Origin: an uncultured Eubacteriales bacterium
GTDB taxonomy: Bacteria > Bacillota > Clostridia > Christensenellales > Aristaeellaceae
Length of the DNA: 64,000 bases
Direction of reading: 5' to 3'
Assembly (NCBI GenBank): GCA_902764875.1
Contig: CACWXP010000004.1
Location: 168,408-232,407, forward strand
This document shows, piece by piece, positions 15,880 to 25,376 of the stretch. Below the pieces are notes generated by a model, which ran no database searches, was not told the DNA's origin, and was given only the letters and a program-made list of their open reading frames with translations. Both the position numbers and the translations under genes were made by a program. The stretch's first letter is position 1, and the number at the start of each line of letters is the position of its first letter.

Positions 15880-18159
15880 TTATCCCGCAGCGCCAAACTG
15901 CTTTTCAAAGTCTTCCAGCGGCATGGGCTTTGCGAAGAAGTAGCCCTGATACATCTGACACCCCATCGCCTGCAGCTGATCGTACTGATCTTTCGTTTCC
16001 ACACCCTCCGTCAGCGAGATGATATCCAGTTCCCGGGCCAGATTGATAATCTCCCTGACGATAGTCTTTCCGCGCCCGCCGGCATCGGCCGCCTTCCGCA
16101 GGAAAGCCATGTCGATTTTCAGCACATCCACCGGCATGTCCTTGAGCATGTTCAGGGAAGAATAGCCGCTGCCGAAATCGTCCATCTCGATGATAAAACC
16201 GTTTTTCCGCAGGCTCTCCAGCGTTTCCATCCGCTGTTCCAGGTTGGTCATCATCACGGTTTCCGTAATCTCCAGGCGAAGCTTCGCCGGTTCCACCCCA
16301 AACTCCCGAACCATACGGATCAGCTCTTCCCCGACATCCAGGAACTTGAAATCCTTCGGAGAAATATTGACGGAAATAAACCGTTCGTCCCCTTCCTGCT
16401 GCCATTTTCGCAAAATCGAGCAGCAGCAGCGCCACATATGCCGGTCAATGTCCGCAATCATACCGTTCCGCTCAAAGACGGGAATAAAGGAGGAAGGCGG
16501 CCGGATTCCGTCCTTCGGGTGTACCCAGCGGACCAGAGCCTCCGCCCCGATGGTTTTTCCGTTCCGGTCCACAATCGGCTGCAGCCAGGGACGGATCTGT
16601 CCCTGCCAGATGGCATCCTTCAGTTCGGCCGAAATCTGCCGGTTCCAAAGCACCTGGTTCCGCATTTCCTCGTCGTACCAGGCGGCGGTGATATGGTATT
16701 CTTCCTTGATGGTGCTGACGGCCATATGCGCCCGGTCGAACATGACGGATACGTCCGTCTCCCGGTTGGTGACCCGATAGATCCCGATGTGAATCAGCAG
16801 GTGATGCCTGGTCGTTCCGTCGTCCACGGGAAAGTCGCTCAGTTTTCTTTCCGTCCGCTGCTGGTCGAATTCCTCCTCCGGCAGGCACACGCCGAAGGTA
16901 TCGCCGCCAAGTCTTCCGCAAACGCCGTTTTCCGAAATCTCCTCCGACACCCAGTCCGCTACGCGCTGCAGTGCGAAATCGCCGAATGCATACCCGTAGA
17001 CGTCGTTGATCATCTTGAAATCGCTGATATCCGCATAAATGATCAGATAATTCTTTTCGGGATTCTTCTCCAGCAATTCCCGCGTGCGCTCATAGAGATA
17101 GTCCCGATTGTAAAGGCCGGTAAGCCGGTCGTGCCGCGCGTTGTAAAGCTTCTGCTCCATGGCGGCCCGTTCTTCGGTTTCGTCGCGAACGGTGATGTAG
17201 AAGCCGGTCATTCTGCGGTTTTTGTCCAGCAGGGGGCGCTTGCTCAGCCGGCATACCTGCGTCCCGTCCTTTCCGTTCGTGATCACCTGATCGCTCCAGC
17301 TGTCCTCCCCGGGATGGCGGTTACCGAACCTTTTCGCCAGGGCATTCCCGACGCCGGCCAGATCGTTCTCTTCCATGTGGAGCAGCTTCGCTCCGGCTTC
17401 GTTCATCCAGATGCACCGCTGGTTCGGGTCAAAGAAATACATGGCGTCCGGCTGCTCTGAAATGACGCCGCCCAGCATCCGGTCCAGCAGGCGCATCGGC
17501 CGGTAATACAGGGAGAAATAGAAGATGAGAAGGCCGAAAACGCCGAAGCCGAACATGGAACGGTCGATGGGCGTACCGCTGAAGATGTAGGCCGTTTCCC
17601 AGGCGGTGACCACCAGGATGGTGACCAGAATGACGGAATACCGCTCGGTCTGCAGCCGGGGAGATCGGACCGTCTTCACCGCAAAAACGGCCAGAATTCC
17701 CGCCAGGATTCCATAGTCCACAAGACGGTGGAACGTCTGGCCCAGCAGGGGCTCAAGCTTGTAGTAATCAAACCCGTTCACCTCAATGGGAACCAGGTTG
17801 AACGCATGGTGGAAGAAGGGGTTCAGCAGCAGCTGGATCACGTCGGCCAGCAGCAGGGCATAAACCAGATCGCGCAGCAGCATGGAAGGCCAGGTGATCC
17901 GGCAGTACCTGAAGGTGAAATGAAGCACACCGGCCATCAGAAAATCCATGCCGATATAATAGATGTATGCGCCGATGGTGGAGAGCAGTTCCGTTCCGCT
18001 GAGGATGATGATGGCGTTGCCGATCACAGGCGGAATAATCCACAGCAGCAGCGAAGAAGCGGTCGGCCCCATGGGCTTCCCCGACCGCTTTGCGACCACC
18101 GAGCAGACGCCCAGCACCGCCGCCAGCGCGAACAGCATGATTCCGAATGTGAGTCTCAA
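15880..18159 (-). CDS. Membrane GGDEF-EAL protein with PAS domain (c-di-GMP turnover)
   Basis: 759 residues. About the first 225 residues form seven or so membrane helices of the 7TM histidine-kinase-sensor type. A PAS domain follows (MYFFDPNQRCIWMNEAG), then GGDEF (about 345-505) and EAL (about 520-755). The GGDEF site reads RLGGDTFGV (glutamate replaced by threonine), so cyclase activity is doubtful although ADISDFKMINDVYG is present. The EAL site looks intact: AEALVRW, ISVNISP, EITETV, DDFGSGYSSL, EGVET. It is therefore probably a c-di-GMP phosphodiesterase, perhaps with GTP sensing by the GGDEF part. The first codon is TTG, with GGAGAG eight bases before it. The second NAGPA gene follows 13 bases after the stop. 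Confidence 0.9.
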   Translation of the reverse strand: MRLTFGIMLFALAAVLGVCSVVAKRSGKPMGPTASSLLLWIIPPVIGNAIIILSGTELLSTIGAYIYYIGMDFLMAGVLHFTFRYCRITWPSMLLRDLVYALLLADVIQLLLNPFFHHAFNLVPIEVNGFDYYKLEPLLGQTFHRLVDYGILAGILAVFAVKTVRSPRLQTERYSVILVTILVVTAWETAYIFSGTPIDRSMFGFGVFGLLIFYFSLYYRPMRLLDRMLGGVISEQPDAMYFFDPNQRCIWMNEAGAKLLHMEENDLAGVGNALAKRFGNRHPGEDSWSDQVITNGKDGTQVCRLSKRPLLDKNRRMTGFYITVRDETEERAAMEQKLYNARHDRLTGLYNRDYLYERTRELLEKNPEKNYLIIYADISDFKMINDVYGYAFGDFALQRVADWVSEEISENGVCGRLGGDTFGVCLPEEEFDQQRTERKLSDFPVDDGTTRHHLLIHIGIYRVTNRETDVSVMFDRAHMAVSTIKEEYHITAAWYDEEMRNQVLWNRQISAELKDAIWQGQIRPWLQPIVDRNGKTIGAEALVRWVHPKDGIRPPSSFIPVFERNGMIADIDRHMWRCCCSILRKWQQEGDERFISVNISPKDFKFLDVGEELIRMVREFGVEPAKLRLEITETVMMTNLEQRMETLESLRKNGFIIEMDDFGSGYSSLNMLKDMPVDVLKIDMAFLRKAADAGGRGKTIVREIINLARELDIISLTEGVETKDQYDQLQAMGCQMYQGYFFAKPMPLEDFEKQFGAAG

Positions 18160-18236
18160 AATCCAATCTCTCCGTTTGTCCGGCCCTGTATTCTCCGTTA
18201 CATCGGCCGGAGGATGATAACCATATGTGTAATTAT

Positions 18237-18264
18237 TTTATAACAGGTCGGGCTCAAAAAGCAA
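18237..18264 (-). promoter_or_regulatory. Promoter of the GGDEF-EAL/NAGPA unit
   Basis: Minus strand: TTGCTT (18259-18264), 16-base spacer, TATAAA (18237-18242). The leader is about 70 bases. Confidence 0.6.
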
Positions 18265-18302
18265 TCTTTTTTTTCTTCCTATAATATTCATTGAAAAATC
18301 CC

Positions 18303-18332
18303 TTGATTCTGCCACCGCCTTTTTTGTATAAT
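18303..18332 (+). promoter_or_regulatory. Sigma-A promoter of glnS, with leader hairpin
   Basis: TTGATT (18303-18308), 18-base spacer, TATAAT (18327-18332). The leader contains a stable hairpin (18342-18353 with 18358-18369, AAAA loop, two mismatches) before the ribosome site AAAGGAG. Confidence 0.78.
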
Positions 18333-18400
18333 GTTTGCTGTGCATGCGGCCGGAAAACCGGCCCGATGCAACCATTCCGCAGCAAAAGGAGCAGCCTGAA

Positions 18401-20086
18401 ATGGAAGAAAGCAACGCCCGCAGCAATTTTATCTGGGACGCGATTGAGAAAGATTTGGCCGAGGGCCGGTATACGGAGATTCACACCCGTTTTCCCCCGG
18501 AGCCCAACGGATATATGCATATCGGTCACTGCAAAGCCCTGATCATGGACTTTCTGACCGCGGAAAAATTCGGCGGAAAGTGCAACCTGCGCTTTGACGA
18601 CACCAACCCCGCCAAGGAAGACACGGAATACGTTGAGGCGATCAAGCGGGATATCCACTGGCTCGGTTTCCACTGGACCGGCGGTGAATTCTACGCCTCC
18701 GATTACTACGACAAATGCTACGAAATCGCCGAGGAGTGGATCCGCCGGGGCCTGGCCTATGTGGACGAACTGAGCAAGGACGAGATGCGCGAATACCGCG
18801 GAACGCTGACAGAGCCCGGGAAAAACAGTCCCTGGCGCGACCGCCCCGCTGAGGAAAGCCTGGATCTTTTCCGCCGGATGAAGGCCGGCGAATTCCCGGA
18901 GGGCAGCAAAACCCTGCGCATGAAGATCGACATGGCCTCCCCCAATATCGTCATGCGGGATCCCGCCATGTACCGCATTCTGTACAAGGAACACTGGCGC
19001 ACCGGGAACAAATGGTGCATCTATCCCATGTACGATTTTTCCCATCCCATCGGCGACGCGCTGGAAGGCATCAGCCATTCCATGTGCTCCCTGGAGTATG
19101 AAATTCACCGGCCGCTGTACGACTGGGTGGTTGAAAAAAGCGCCGATATGCTCCCCGCCCGTCCGCGCCAGATCGAGTTTTCCCGCCTGAACATGACGGG
19201 CACCGTGATGAGCAAGCGCTACCTGCGCCAGCTGGTGGAGGGGAACTATGTCGCCGGCTGGGACGATCCCCGCATGCCCACCCTTTCCGCCATGCGCCGC
19301 CGGGGCTATCCGCCCATGGCGATCCGGAACTTTGTGGACACCATCGGCATGAGCAAGGCAGATTCCACCGTGGACTATGCCGTGCTGGAGCACTGCGTGC
19401 GCGACGTGCTGGGCGAAACCTCCCTGCGCGCCATGGCCGTGCTGCGGCCGCTGAAGGTCGTGCTCACGAACTGGCCGGAAGGCGAAACCAAAACCGTCAC
19501 CCTTGAAAACCATCCGGATCATCCGGAACTGGGCACCCGGGAGATGCTCTTCGGCCGGGAGCTGTTTATCGAGCAGGACGACTTTATGGAAGTCCCGGTG
19601 AAAAAATATCAGCGGATGTTCCCCGGCAACGAGGTTCGCCTCAAGGGCGCCTACATCGTCCGCTGCGACGAATGCGTGAAGGACGCGGAAGGCAACGTGA
19701 CCGAGGTGCGCTGCACGGTGGACCTTGATTCCTTCTCCGGAAGCGCCGGCGCGGACCGGAAGATCAAGGGCAAAACCCTGCACTGGGTTTCCGCCGCGGA
19801 CTGCATTCCCTTTGAAGCCCGGCTCTATGAGCCCCTGCTGAACGACAACCTGGACGACGAGGAAGCGGAAGCCGACAAGAAGGATTTCATCTCCCGCCTG
19901 AACCCCGCCAGCCTGCAGGTTTGCCGCGGCGTTGCCGAAAAGGTGATCGCCGAAGCGGAAACCGGAACCAGCTTCCAGTTCCTGCGCACCGGCTACTTCT
20001 GCAAGGATCCGGATTCGACCCCGGACCTCCCGGTTTACAACCGCACCGTGGGCCTGCGGGACACCTTTGCAAAGCAGGCCAAATAA
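18401..20086 (+). CDS. glnS: Glutaminyl-tRNA synthetase
   Basis: 561 residues, usual GlnRS size. It charges tRNA-Gln directly with glutamine. Class I signature HIGH appears as PPEPNGYMHIGHCKA and KMSKS as VMSKRYLRQ. The catalytic core LRFDDTNPAKED and GlnRS-type SHSMCSLEYEIHRPLYDW distinguish it from GluRS, and the C-terminal half is the beta-barrel anticodon domain. Start at 18401 is preceded by AAAGGAG. gltX follows after 33 bases, making a two-gene synthetase unit. In bacteria GlnRS is a lineage-restricted acquisition from eukaryotes, so its presence suggests less reliance on the GatCAB amidation route. Confidence 0.96.
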   Translation: MEESNARSNFIWDAIEKDLAEGRYTEIHTRFPPEPNGYMHIGHCKALIMDFLTAEKFGGKCNLRFDDTNPAKEDTEYVEAIKRDIHWLGFHWTGGEFYASDYYDKCYEIAEEWIRRGLAYVDELSKDEMREYRGTLTEPGKNSPWRDRPAEESLDLFRRMKAGEFPEGSKTLRMKIDMASPNIVMRDPAMYRILYKEHWRTGNKWCIYPMYDFSHPIGDALEGISHSMCSLEYEIHRPLYDWVVEKSADMLPARPRQIEFSRLNMTGTVMSKRYLRQLVEGNYVAGWDDPRMPTLSAMRRRGYPPMAIRNFVDTIGMSKADSTVDYAVLEHCVRDVLGETSLRAMAVLRPLKVVLTNWPEGETKTVTLENHPDHPELGTREMLFGRELFIEQDDFMEVPVKKYQRMFPGNEVRLKGAYIVRCDECVKDAEGNVTEVRCTVDLDSFSGSAGADRKIKGKTLHWVSAADCIPFEARLYEPLLNDNLDDEEAEADKKDFISRLNPASLQVCRGVAEKVIAEAETGTSFQFLRTGYFCKDPDSTPDLPVYNRTVGLRDTFAKQAK

Positions 20087-20119
20087 CCCTATCAACCCCA
20101 GAATACCGGAGGAATCATT

Positions 20120-21568
20120 ATGACAGTCAGAACCCGTTTTGCCCCCAGCCCCACCGGCTTTATGCACCTGGGCGGCGTTCGCACCGCGCTCTATGCCTAT
20201 CTTTTTGCAAAGCAGAATAACGGTCAGTTCATCCTGCGGATCGAGGACACCGATCAGGAGCGCTTTGTGGAAGGCGCCACCGAAGTGATCTATGACACGC
20301 TCCGCGCCTGCGGGCTGAACTGGGATGAAGGGCCCGACATCGGCGGTCCCTGCGGGCCGTATATCCAAAGCCAGCGCAAGGACACCTATCTTCCTTATGC
20401 CGAGCACCTGGTCCGCAGCGGCCACGCCTATTACTGCTTCTGCTCGAAGGAAGAGCTGGAAGAGCGCCGGGCAAAGGTGGAAGCCTCCGGCGGAACCTGG
20501 AAGTACGACAAGCACTGCCTGCACCTGACGCCGGAAGAGGTGGAAGCCAAAAAGGCCGCCGGCATTCCCTGGGTCATCCGCATGAACGCGCCGACCGAGG
20601 GCGAAACGAGCTACAGCGACGTCGTTTTCGGCGACATGACCTTCCAGAACGCCGAAGCCATGGACGACATGGTGCTCATCAAGCAGGACGGTATGCCCAC
20701 CTATAACTTCGCCAACGTAATTGACGATCATCTGATGGGCATCACCCACGTGATGCGCGGCATGGAATATCTTTCCTCAACCCCCCGCTACAATTATCTT
20801 TACAAAGCGCTGGACTGGGAGATCCCGACCTATATTCATCTGCCCACCGTCATGCGCGACGCTACGCACAAGCTTTCCAAGCGGGACGGCGACGCCTACT
20901 ATTCCGATTACATCGAAAAAGGCTTCCTGACTGAGGCGCTGGTGAATTACCTGGCCCTCGTCGGCTGGAATCCCGGCACGGATCAGGAGTTCTTCACCCT
21001 GCCCGAGCTGGTGGAGGCCTTTGATATCCACCGGATTAACAAATCCCCCGGCATTTTTGACCCGAACAAGCTGGAATGGATGAACAGCCAGTATGTGGCG
21101 AAGATGGATCCCGACAAATATCTGGCCATGGCAACCCCCTGGTTCGACAAGGTTCTCGCCGGCAAAGACATGGATTACCGCCGCCTGGCCCAGCTGATGC
21201 AGAGCCGCACGGATATCTTCAGCCGCATTCCCGAAAAAATCGCCTTCCTGGCCAAAATGCCGGAATACGACACCGCCATCTTCTTCAACAAGAAGCAGAA
21301 GAGTGACGAGGCCGTAGCGAAGGAAGTCCTTCCGCTGCTGATCCCGGTGCTGGAAGGAATTTCCGACTGGACGGAAGAGAAGATTCACGATGTTGTCATG
21401 GAGAACATCCAGGCCTGGGGCCGGAAAAACGGTTCCGTGCTCTGGCCCATGCGCATCGCCATTTCCGGCCAGGAATCCACCCCCGGCGGCGCTTTCGAAA
21501 TTGCCTATCTTCTCGGGAAGGATGAAACCATCTCCCGCATGAAGCATTCCCTCTCCCGGCTTTCCTGA
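20120..21568 (+). CDS. gltX: Glutamyl-tRNA synthetase
   Basis: 482 residues, normal bacterial GluRS length. It charges tRNA-Glu. The HIGH region is FAPSPTGFMHLGGVRTALYA and the KMSKS region THKLSKRDGD. FILRIEDTDQERFVEGA and the helical anticodon-binding C-terminus also fit. CCGGAGGAATCATT precedes the ATG. It is co-directional with glnS and probably co-transcribed. No terminator is evident before the esterase gene that follows 40 bases later. Confidence 0.96.
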   Translation: MTVRTRFAPSPTGFMHLGGVRTALYAYLFAKQNNGQFILRIEDTDQERFVEGATEVIYDTLRACGLNWDEGPDIGGPCGPYIQSQRKDTYLPYAEHLVRSGHAYYCFCSKEELEERRAKVEASGGTWKYDKHCLHLTPEEVEAKKAAGIPWVIRMNAPTEGETSYSDVVFGDMTFQNAEAMDDMVLIKQDGMPTYNFANVIDDHLMGITHVMRGMEYLSSTPRYNYLYKALDWEIPTYIHLPTVMRDATHKLSKRDGDAYYSDYIEKGFLTEALVNYLALVGWNPGTDQEFFTLPELVEAFDIHRINKSPGIFDPNKLEWMNSQYVAKMDPDKYLAMATPWFDKVLAGKDMDYRRLAQLMQSRTDIFSRIPEKIAFLAKMPEYDTAIFFNKKQKSDEAVAKEVLPLLIPVLEGISDWTEEKIHDVVMENIQAWGRKNGSVLWPMRIAISGQESTPGGAFEIAYLLGKDETISRMKHSLSRLS

Positions 21569-21608
21569 TTTTCAGGGCCGAATCGCTGCAGAGGAGAGAT
21601 GGTTCGTT

Positions 21609-22571
21609 TTGACTGTGAAAAGAATCACCTGTTTGTTCATTTCCCTTCTGTTTTCCATCCTTTTCATCATCCCCGCCGGCGCGGATTCCAAAAAGGACTG
21701 GCCAGAAGGCTGGGAACGCTTTGAAATGCCCTCCGGCGGTTCCTATTACACCCCGCGGATGAATTACTGGGTCTATACGCCTTTCGACGTAAAGCCGGGG
21801 CTGCCGCTGGTGGTGTATCTCCACAGCACTCACGGCATGGCCAGGGCCGCCCTTAAGCCGGAGGAACGGGGCCTGGGCGCCCTGATCGTGGACGGATCCG
21901 TTCCCGAGCCGGAATGCATCGTGCTGGTTCCCCAGCATCCCGGATCCTACGACGACGAATGGGAACCGATTATTCAGTCCGTGAAGAGATGCGTTGAGAA
22001 AGTGATTGAAGACTACAAAATCGATACATCCCGAATCGCCGTGACCGGATACAGCCTGGGCGCCATCGGAATCTGGGACCTGGTCAATGTCATGCCCGGA
22101 ACTTTTTCGCGGCTGCTGTGCGTGGACGGGCGAATCCGGAAGCTTTCCATGAATCCGGAGCTCTTTGAGGGGTGCGACGTGCTTGCCTATACGGCCTACG
22201 GAGACCAGACCGTCAACAACAACACCATCTACCGGTTCGTCAACAAGTTGAACGAACTCGGCATGAAGGCAGAGAGTGTCCCGCTGGTGACCACCCATGG
22301 GGAGATCCCCTCGCAGGTTTACACGGATGAATCTGTGCAGGAATGGCTGTGGCTGATCAGCGCCCTGGTGAAGGACGAAGACGCGGAGGATGATTTCCCC
22401 GTTATTTCAACGGCACCGGTGAAAACATGGCCTGCAAAGGAGACAGCATCTCCTTCGAAGGAAGCGTCGGAAGCGTCGCTGTCGCCGGTTTCGCCTACGG
22501 TTTCTCCGTCGCCGGATCCGGGGCCCCCGTCGCTGGTGCGGAAGACGGTGTCTCCGCTGCCGTCTCCGTAG
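21609..22571 (+). CDS. Secreted alpha/beta-hydrolase (esterase) with Ser/Pro-rich tail
   Basis: 320 residues. Signal peptide (TVKRITCLFISLLFSILFII, cleaved near AGADS), then an alpha/beta-hydrolase fold: LPLVVYLHSTHG (oxyanion region), nucleophile GYSLGAIG, acid in AYGDQTV, histidine in TTHGEIPSQV. It resembles the extracellular esterase/depolymerase-like hydrolases; the substrate is unknown. After about residue 262 comes a low-complexity Ser/Pro/Thr tail, possibly a wall-spanning linker. No ATG fits: TTG at 21609 (or GTG at 21615) follows GAGGAGAG. The last 77 bases overlap the convergent LRR gene, whose own low-complexity tail is read from the other strand. Confidence 0.82.
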   Translation: MTVKRITCLFISLLFSILFIIPAGADSKKDWPEGWERFEMPSGGSYYTPRMNYWVYTPFDVKPGLPLVVYLHSTHGMARAALKPEERGLGALIVDGSVPEPECIVLVPQHPGSYDDEWEPIIQSVKRCVEKVIEDYKIDTSRIAVTGYSLGAIGIWDLVNVMPGTFSRLLCVDGRIRKLSMNPELFEGCDVLAYTAYGDQTVNNNTIYRFVNKLNELGMKAESVPLVTTHGEIPSQVYTDESVQEWLWLISALVKDEDAEDDFPVISTAPVKTWPAKETASPSKEASEASLSPVSPTVSPSPDPGPPSLVRKTVSPLPSP

Positions 22572-23502
22572 CCGCCGGCGTTTCCGTCGCCTCTTCCGCA
22601 CGCGGAGCAAACCCTTCCGGAATATTTTCCGGCGGAGAGTCCGCAAAGGGTTCGTATACGCGGGAACGGAACATCCTGTAGATCACGTCATAGTGCGGAT
22701 GCTCCCGCCAGCCGCCGGCGGTGGAGGTGGAAACCCCGTCAATGTAGCAGTTCGGCAGGGCTTTCTGCAACTCCGCCAGCGTTTCCTCGCTTTCCGGTCC
22801 GGGCGATCTGCGGCTGTGGGTGAAAATCCACAGCCGTTTCAGTGATTTAAGCTCCTTCACCGGAGAAATATCGTCGATCAGGTTCTGAACAATGTTCAGA
22901 TCCATCAGGTACGGCATATCCTTCAGGCAGGAAATATCCTCAATCGAATTGTTGAAGATCTCCAGATATTCAAGGTGCTTGAGGCTTCCGATGGGCGTGA
23001 TGTCTTTCGCGTTGCCGGCCGCGATGATCAGTACGCGCAGCTGCGGCATATCGTACAGGAAGCTCAGATCGTCAAACTCGTTGTGCCCCAGGTCCAGCGC
23101 ATACAGGTTTTTGCAGTATTTGACGATGTGCATCTGGGCGCAGGAATGCCATTCGGGATAGTATCCGTGCAGCGTGGAAAACGCCGTGTCGTCCGTGCGC
23201 AGCGTGTGCTCCCCGAAGCGCATCGTCATTCCGAATTCAATGTTCGGAAAGCGCTCGTGGATCTCGTCCGCCTTGTTGTTATACACAAGGATGTCGAACA
23301 TATCCACCTTTTTCAGGTTCGGAAATTTTTCGAGGAACGCATAAAAATCGCTCCACCGGTTCACCTTCCACATACCTTCCAGGTTGATATATTCTGCCTC
23401 CGAATCGGCGCTGAAATCCTGAAACGTAATCGTTTCGCAAAGCGCGCCCGCGGGAATCATCAGAACCATCAGGAAGATCAGCAGCCTCCGGAGTTTTTTC
23501 AT
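22495..23502 (-). CDS. Secreted leucine-rich-repeat protein with WREH motif, copy 1
   Basis: 335 residues: signal peptide (MKKLRRLLIFLMVLMIPAGA), an N-terminal segment, then about five LRRs of roughly 22 residues (for example LYALDLGHNEFDDLSFLYDM and LEYLEIFNNSIEDISCLKDM). A conserved module GGWREHPHYDVIYRMF follows, then a Thr/Ala/Pro/Glu-rich tail. It is probably a surface protein for binding; no enzymatic motif is visible. The start ATG at 23500-23502 overlaps the mnmG stop (ATGA). Two paralogues in this window (28585-29478 and 37996-39066) share the repeat style and the WREH module. The last 77 bases overlap the convergent esterase gene. Confidence 0.8.
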   Translation of the reverse strand: MKKLRRLLIFLMVLMIPAGALCETITFQDFSADSEAEYINLEGMWKVNRWSDFYAFLEKFPNLKKVDMFDILVYNNKADEIHERFPNIEFGMTMRFGEHTLRTDDTAFSTLHGYYPEWHSCAQMHIVKYCKNLYALDLGHNEFDDLSFLYDMPQLRVLIIAAGNAKDITPIGSLKHLEYLEIFNNSIEDISCLKDMPYLMDLNIVQNLIDDISPVKELKSLKRLWIFTHSRRSPGPESEETLAELQKALPNCYIDGVSTSTAGGWREHPHYDVIYRMFRSRVYEPFADSPPENIPEGFAPRAEEATETPAATETAAETPSSAPATGAPDPATEKP

Positions 23503-25376
23503 AAGTTTTCCGCCCCTTCCTTCATTCGCTTCTGTTTCTCCATCCAAACCGTCAGCACCGCCACATCCGCCGGGTTCACGCCCGGAATCCGGCCCGCCGC
23601 CCCCAGCGACACGGGCTTTTGCTTTGCAAGCTTCTGCCGTGCCTCCAGGCGAAGATGCTCAATGTCCGCGTAGGGAATATCCTCCGGCAGGCGGATTTCC
23701 TCCATTCGCCGGGCCTGTTCGATCAGGTGGGCCTGTTTTTCCAGATAGCCGGCGTATTTCACCGAAATCTCCGCCTGCTCCCTGGCGGCGGGGGAAGCTT
23801 CTGCCCATTCCGGTTTCAGCTCCGTCAGATCCGCAAAGGCAACCTCCGGCCGCCGCAGCAGCTCCTCCGCGTTCAGCGATCCGGCCGTTTCCGGCTGGTT
23901 TCTTTCCCGAAGGAAAGCGTTCAGCGCCTCTCCCGGCGCAAACCGGGTGGTTTTCAGTTCCCGGATCAGCTGTTCCGTTTCCGCCTGCTTCCGCCGGGTC
24001 CGCTCCATCCGCTCTTCCGTCGCCAGCCCGGCCTGCCACCCGATCTCCGTCAGACGAAGATCCGCGTTATCCTGCCGCAGGTACAGCCGGTGCTCCGCCC
24101 GGGAGGTCATCATCCGGTAGGGCTCGTCCGTTCCCTTTGTGGTCAGGTCGTCCGTCAGCACGCCGATGTAACTCATGTCCCGGGTCAGCAGCACCGGCGC
24201 CTTGCCTTGTATATGCAGCGCCGCGTTCATGCCTGCCAGCAGCCCCTGGCAGGCAGCTTCCTCGTATCCGCTGGTGCCGTTGATCTGCCCGGCAAAGAAA
24301 AGGCCGCCGATCCGCAGGCTTTCCAGCGTCGGCCGCAGCTCCAGGCTGTCGATGCAGTCGTATTCAATGGCGTAGCCAAGCCTTGTAAACTCGCAGTGCC
24401 GCAGCCCCGGGATCGTCCGGTACATGGCCCACTGTACATCCTCCGGCATGGAGGTGCTCATGCCCTGGACATACCATTCCCGGCTTTCCTTTCCCTCCGG
24501 CTCGAGGAAAATCTGGTGCCGGTCCTTGTCCGCAAAGCGCACTACCTTGTCCTCAATGCTCGGGCAGTAGCGGGGGCCGATGCCGTGGATTTTCCCGCTG
24601 TACAGCGGCGCCCGGTCCAGGTTGTCCAGGATGATCCGATGGGTCTCCGGCGTGGTCCAGGTCAGATAGCAGCTGTAGGTGTTTTCCAGTTTCCGGTCCG
24701 TCAGGAAGGAGAAGGGAACCACCGGTTCGTCCCCCTTCTGCTCCTGCATTTCGTCGAAGTCGACGGTCCGGACGTCCACCCGGGCCGGCGTTCCCGTTTT
24801 GAACCGGCGAAGTTCAAAGCCGAGCTCCCGGAGGCTCGCGGACAGCAGCGAAGCGTTCATCAGCCCCTGGGGGCCGCCGTCGTGCCTGTGCTCCCCGATG
24901 ATGATGCTGCCCTGCAGGTAAACGCCGGTGGCCACCACCGCCGCGCGGCAGGGAATCCGCGCGCCTGTGGCGGTGGTCACCGCGCTCACTTTTCCGTTTT
25001 CCGTTTCAATGGAGGCCGCTTCCCCCTGCCGCACCGTCAGCCGATCGCAGGTCATCAGCGCCTTCCGCATCCGGTTCTGATAAGCCTGCTTGTCCGCCTG
25101 GGCCCGCAGGGAATGCACCGCGGGGCCCTTGCCCATGTTCAGCATCCGGCTCTGCAGAAAGGTATCGTCGATTGCCAGGCCCATTTCGCCGCCCAGCGCG
25201 TCCAGTTCCCGAACCAGGTGCCCCTTGGCCGATCCGCCGATCACCGGGTTGCAGGCCATCAGGGCGATCCCGTCCATGTTCAGCGTCAGCAGCAGCGTGT
25301 CTATGCCCATCCGGGCCGCGGCCAGGGCCGCCTCACATCCGGCGTGCCCGGCCCCGATTACAATCAGGTCAGCCAT
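23499..25376 (-). CDS. mnmG: tRNA uridine-5-carboxymethylaminomethyl modification enzyme MnmG
   Basis: 625 residues, as expected. With MnmE it forms the FAD enzyme that modifies the wobble uridine (U34) of several tRNAs. FAD-binding N-terminus DLIVIGAGHAGCEAALAAAR, then NPVIGGSAKGHL and GTPARVDVRT, and C-terminal ERYAGY-like EISVKYAGYLEKQ and VNPADVAVL. ATG at 25376 is preceded by GGGGAG. The start lies inside the 3' end of the Ig-like gene (8-base overlap) and its stop overlaps the LRR gene start. It is thus sandwiched and translationally coupled between two genes for secreted proteins. This is not the usual neighbourhood: mnmE, jag and rsmG are absent. Confidence 0.96.
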   Translation of the reverse strand: MADLIVIGAGHAGCEAALAAARMGIDTLLLTLNMDGIALMACNPVIGGSAKGHLVRELDALGGEMGLAIDDTFLQSRMLNMGKGPAVHSLRAQADKQAYQNRMRKALMTCDRLTVRQGEAASIETENGKVSAVTTATGARIPCRAAVVATGVYLQGSIIIGEHRHDGGPQGLMNASLLSASLRELGFELRRFKTGTPARVDVRTVDFDEMQEQKGDEPVVPFSFLTDRKLENTYSCYLTWTTPETHRIILDNLDRAPLYSGKIHGIGPRYCPSIEDKVVRFADKDRHQIFLEPEGKESREWYVQGMSTSMPEDVQWAMYRTIPGLRHCEFTRLGYAIEYDCIDSLELRPTLESLRIGGLFFAGQINGTSGYEEAACQGLLAGMNAALHIQGKAPVLLTRDMSYIGVLTDDLTTKGTDEPYRMMTSRAEHRLYLRQDNADLRLTEIGWQAGLATEERMERTRRKQAETEQLIRELKTTRFAPGEALNAFLRERNQPETAGSLNAEELLRRPEVAFADLTELKPEWAEASPAAREQAEISVKYAGYLEKQAHLIEQARRMEEIRLPEDIPYADIEHLRLEARQKLAKQKPVSLGAAGRIPGVNPADVAVLTVWMEKQKRMKEGAENL

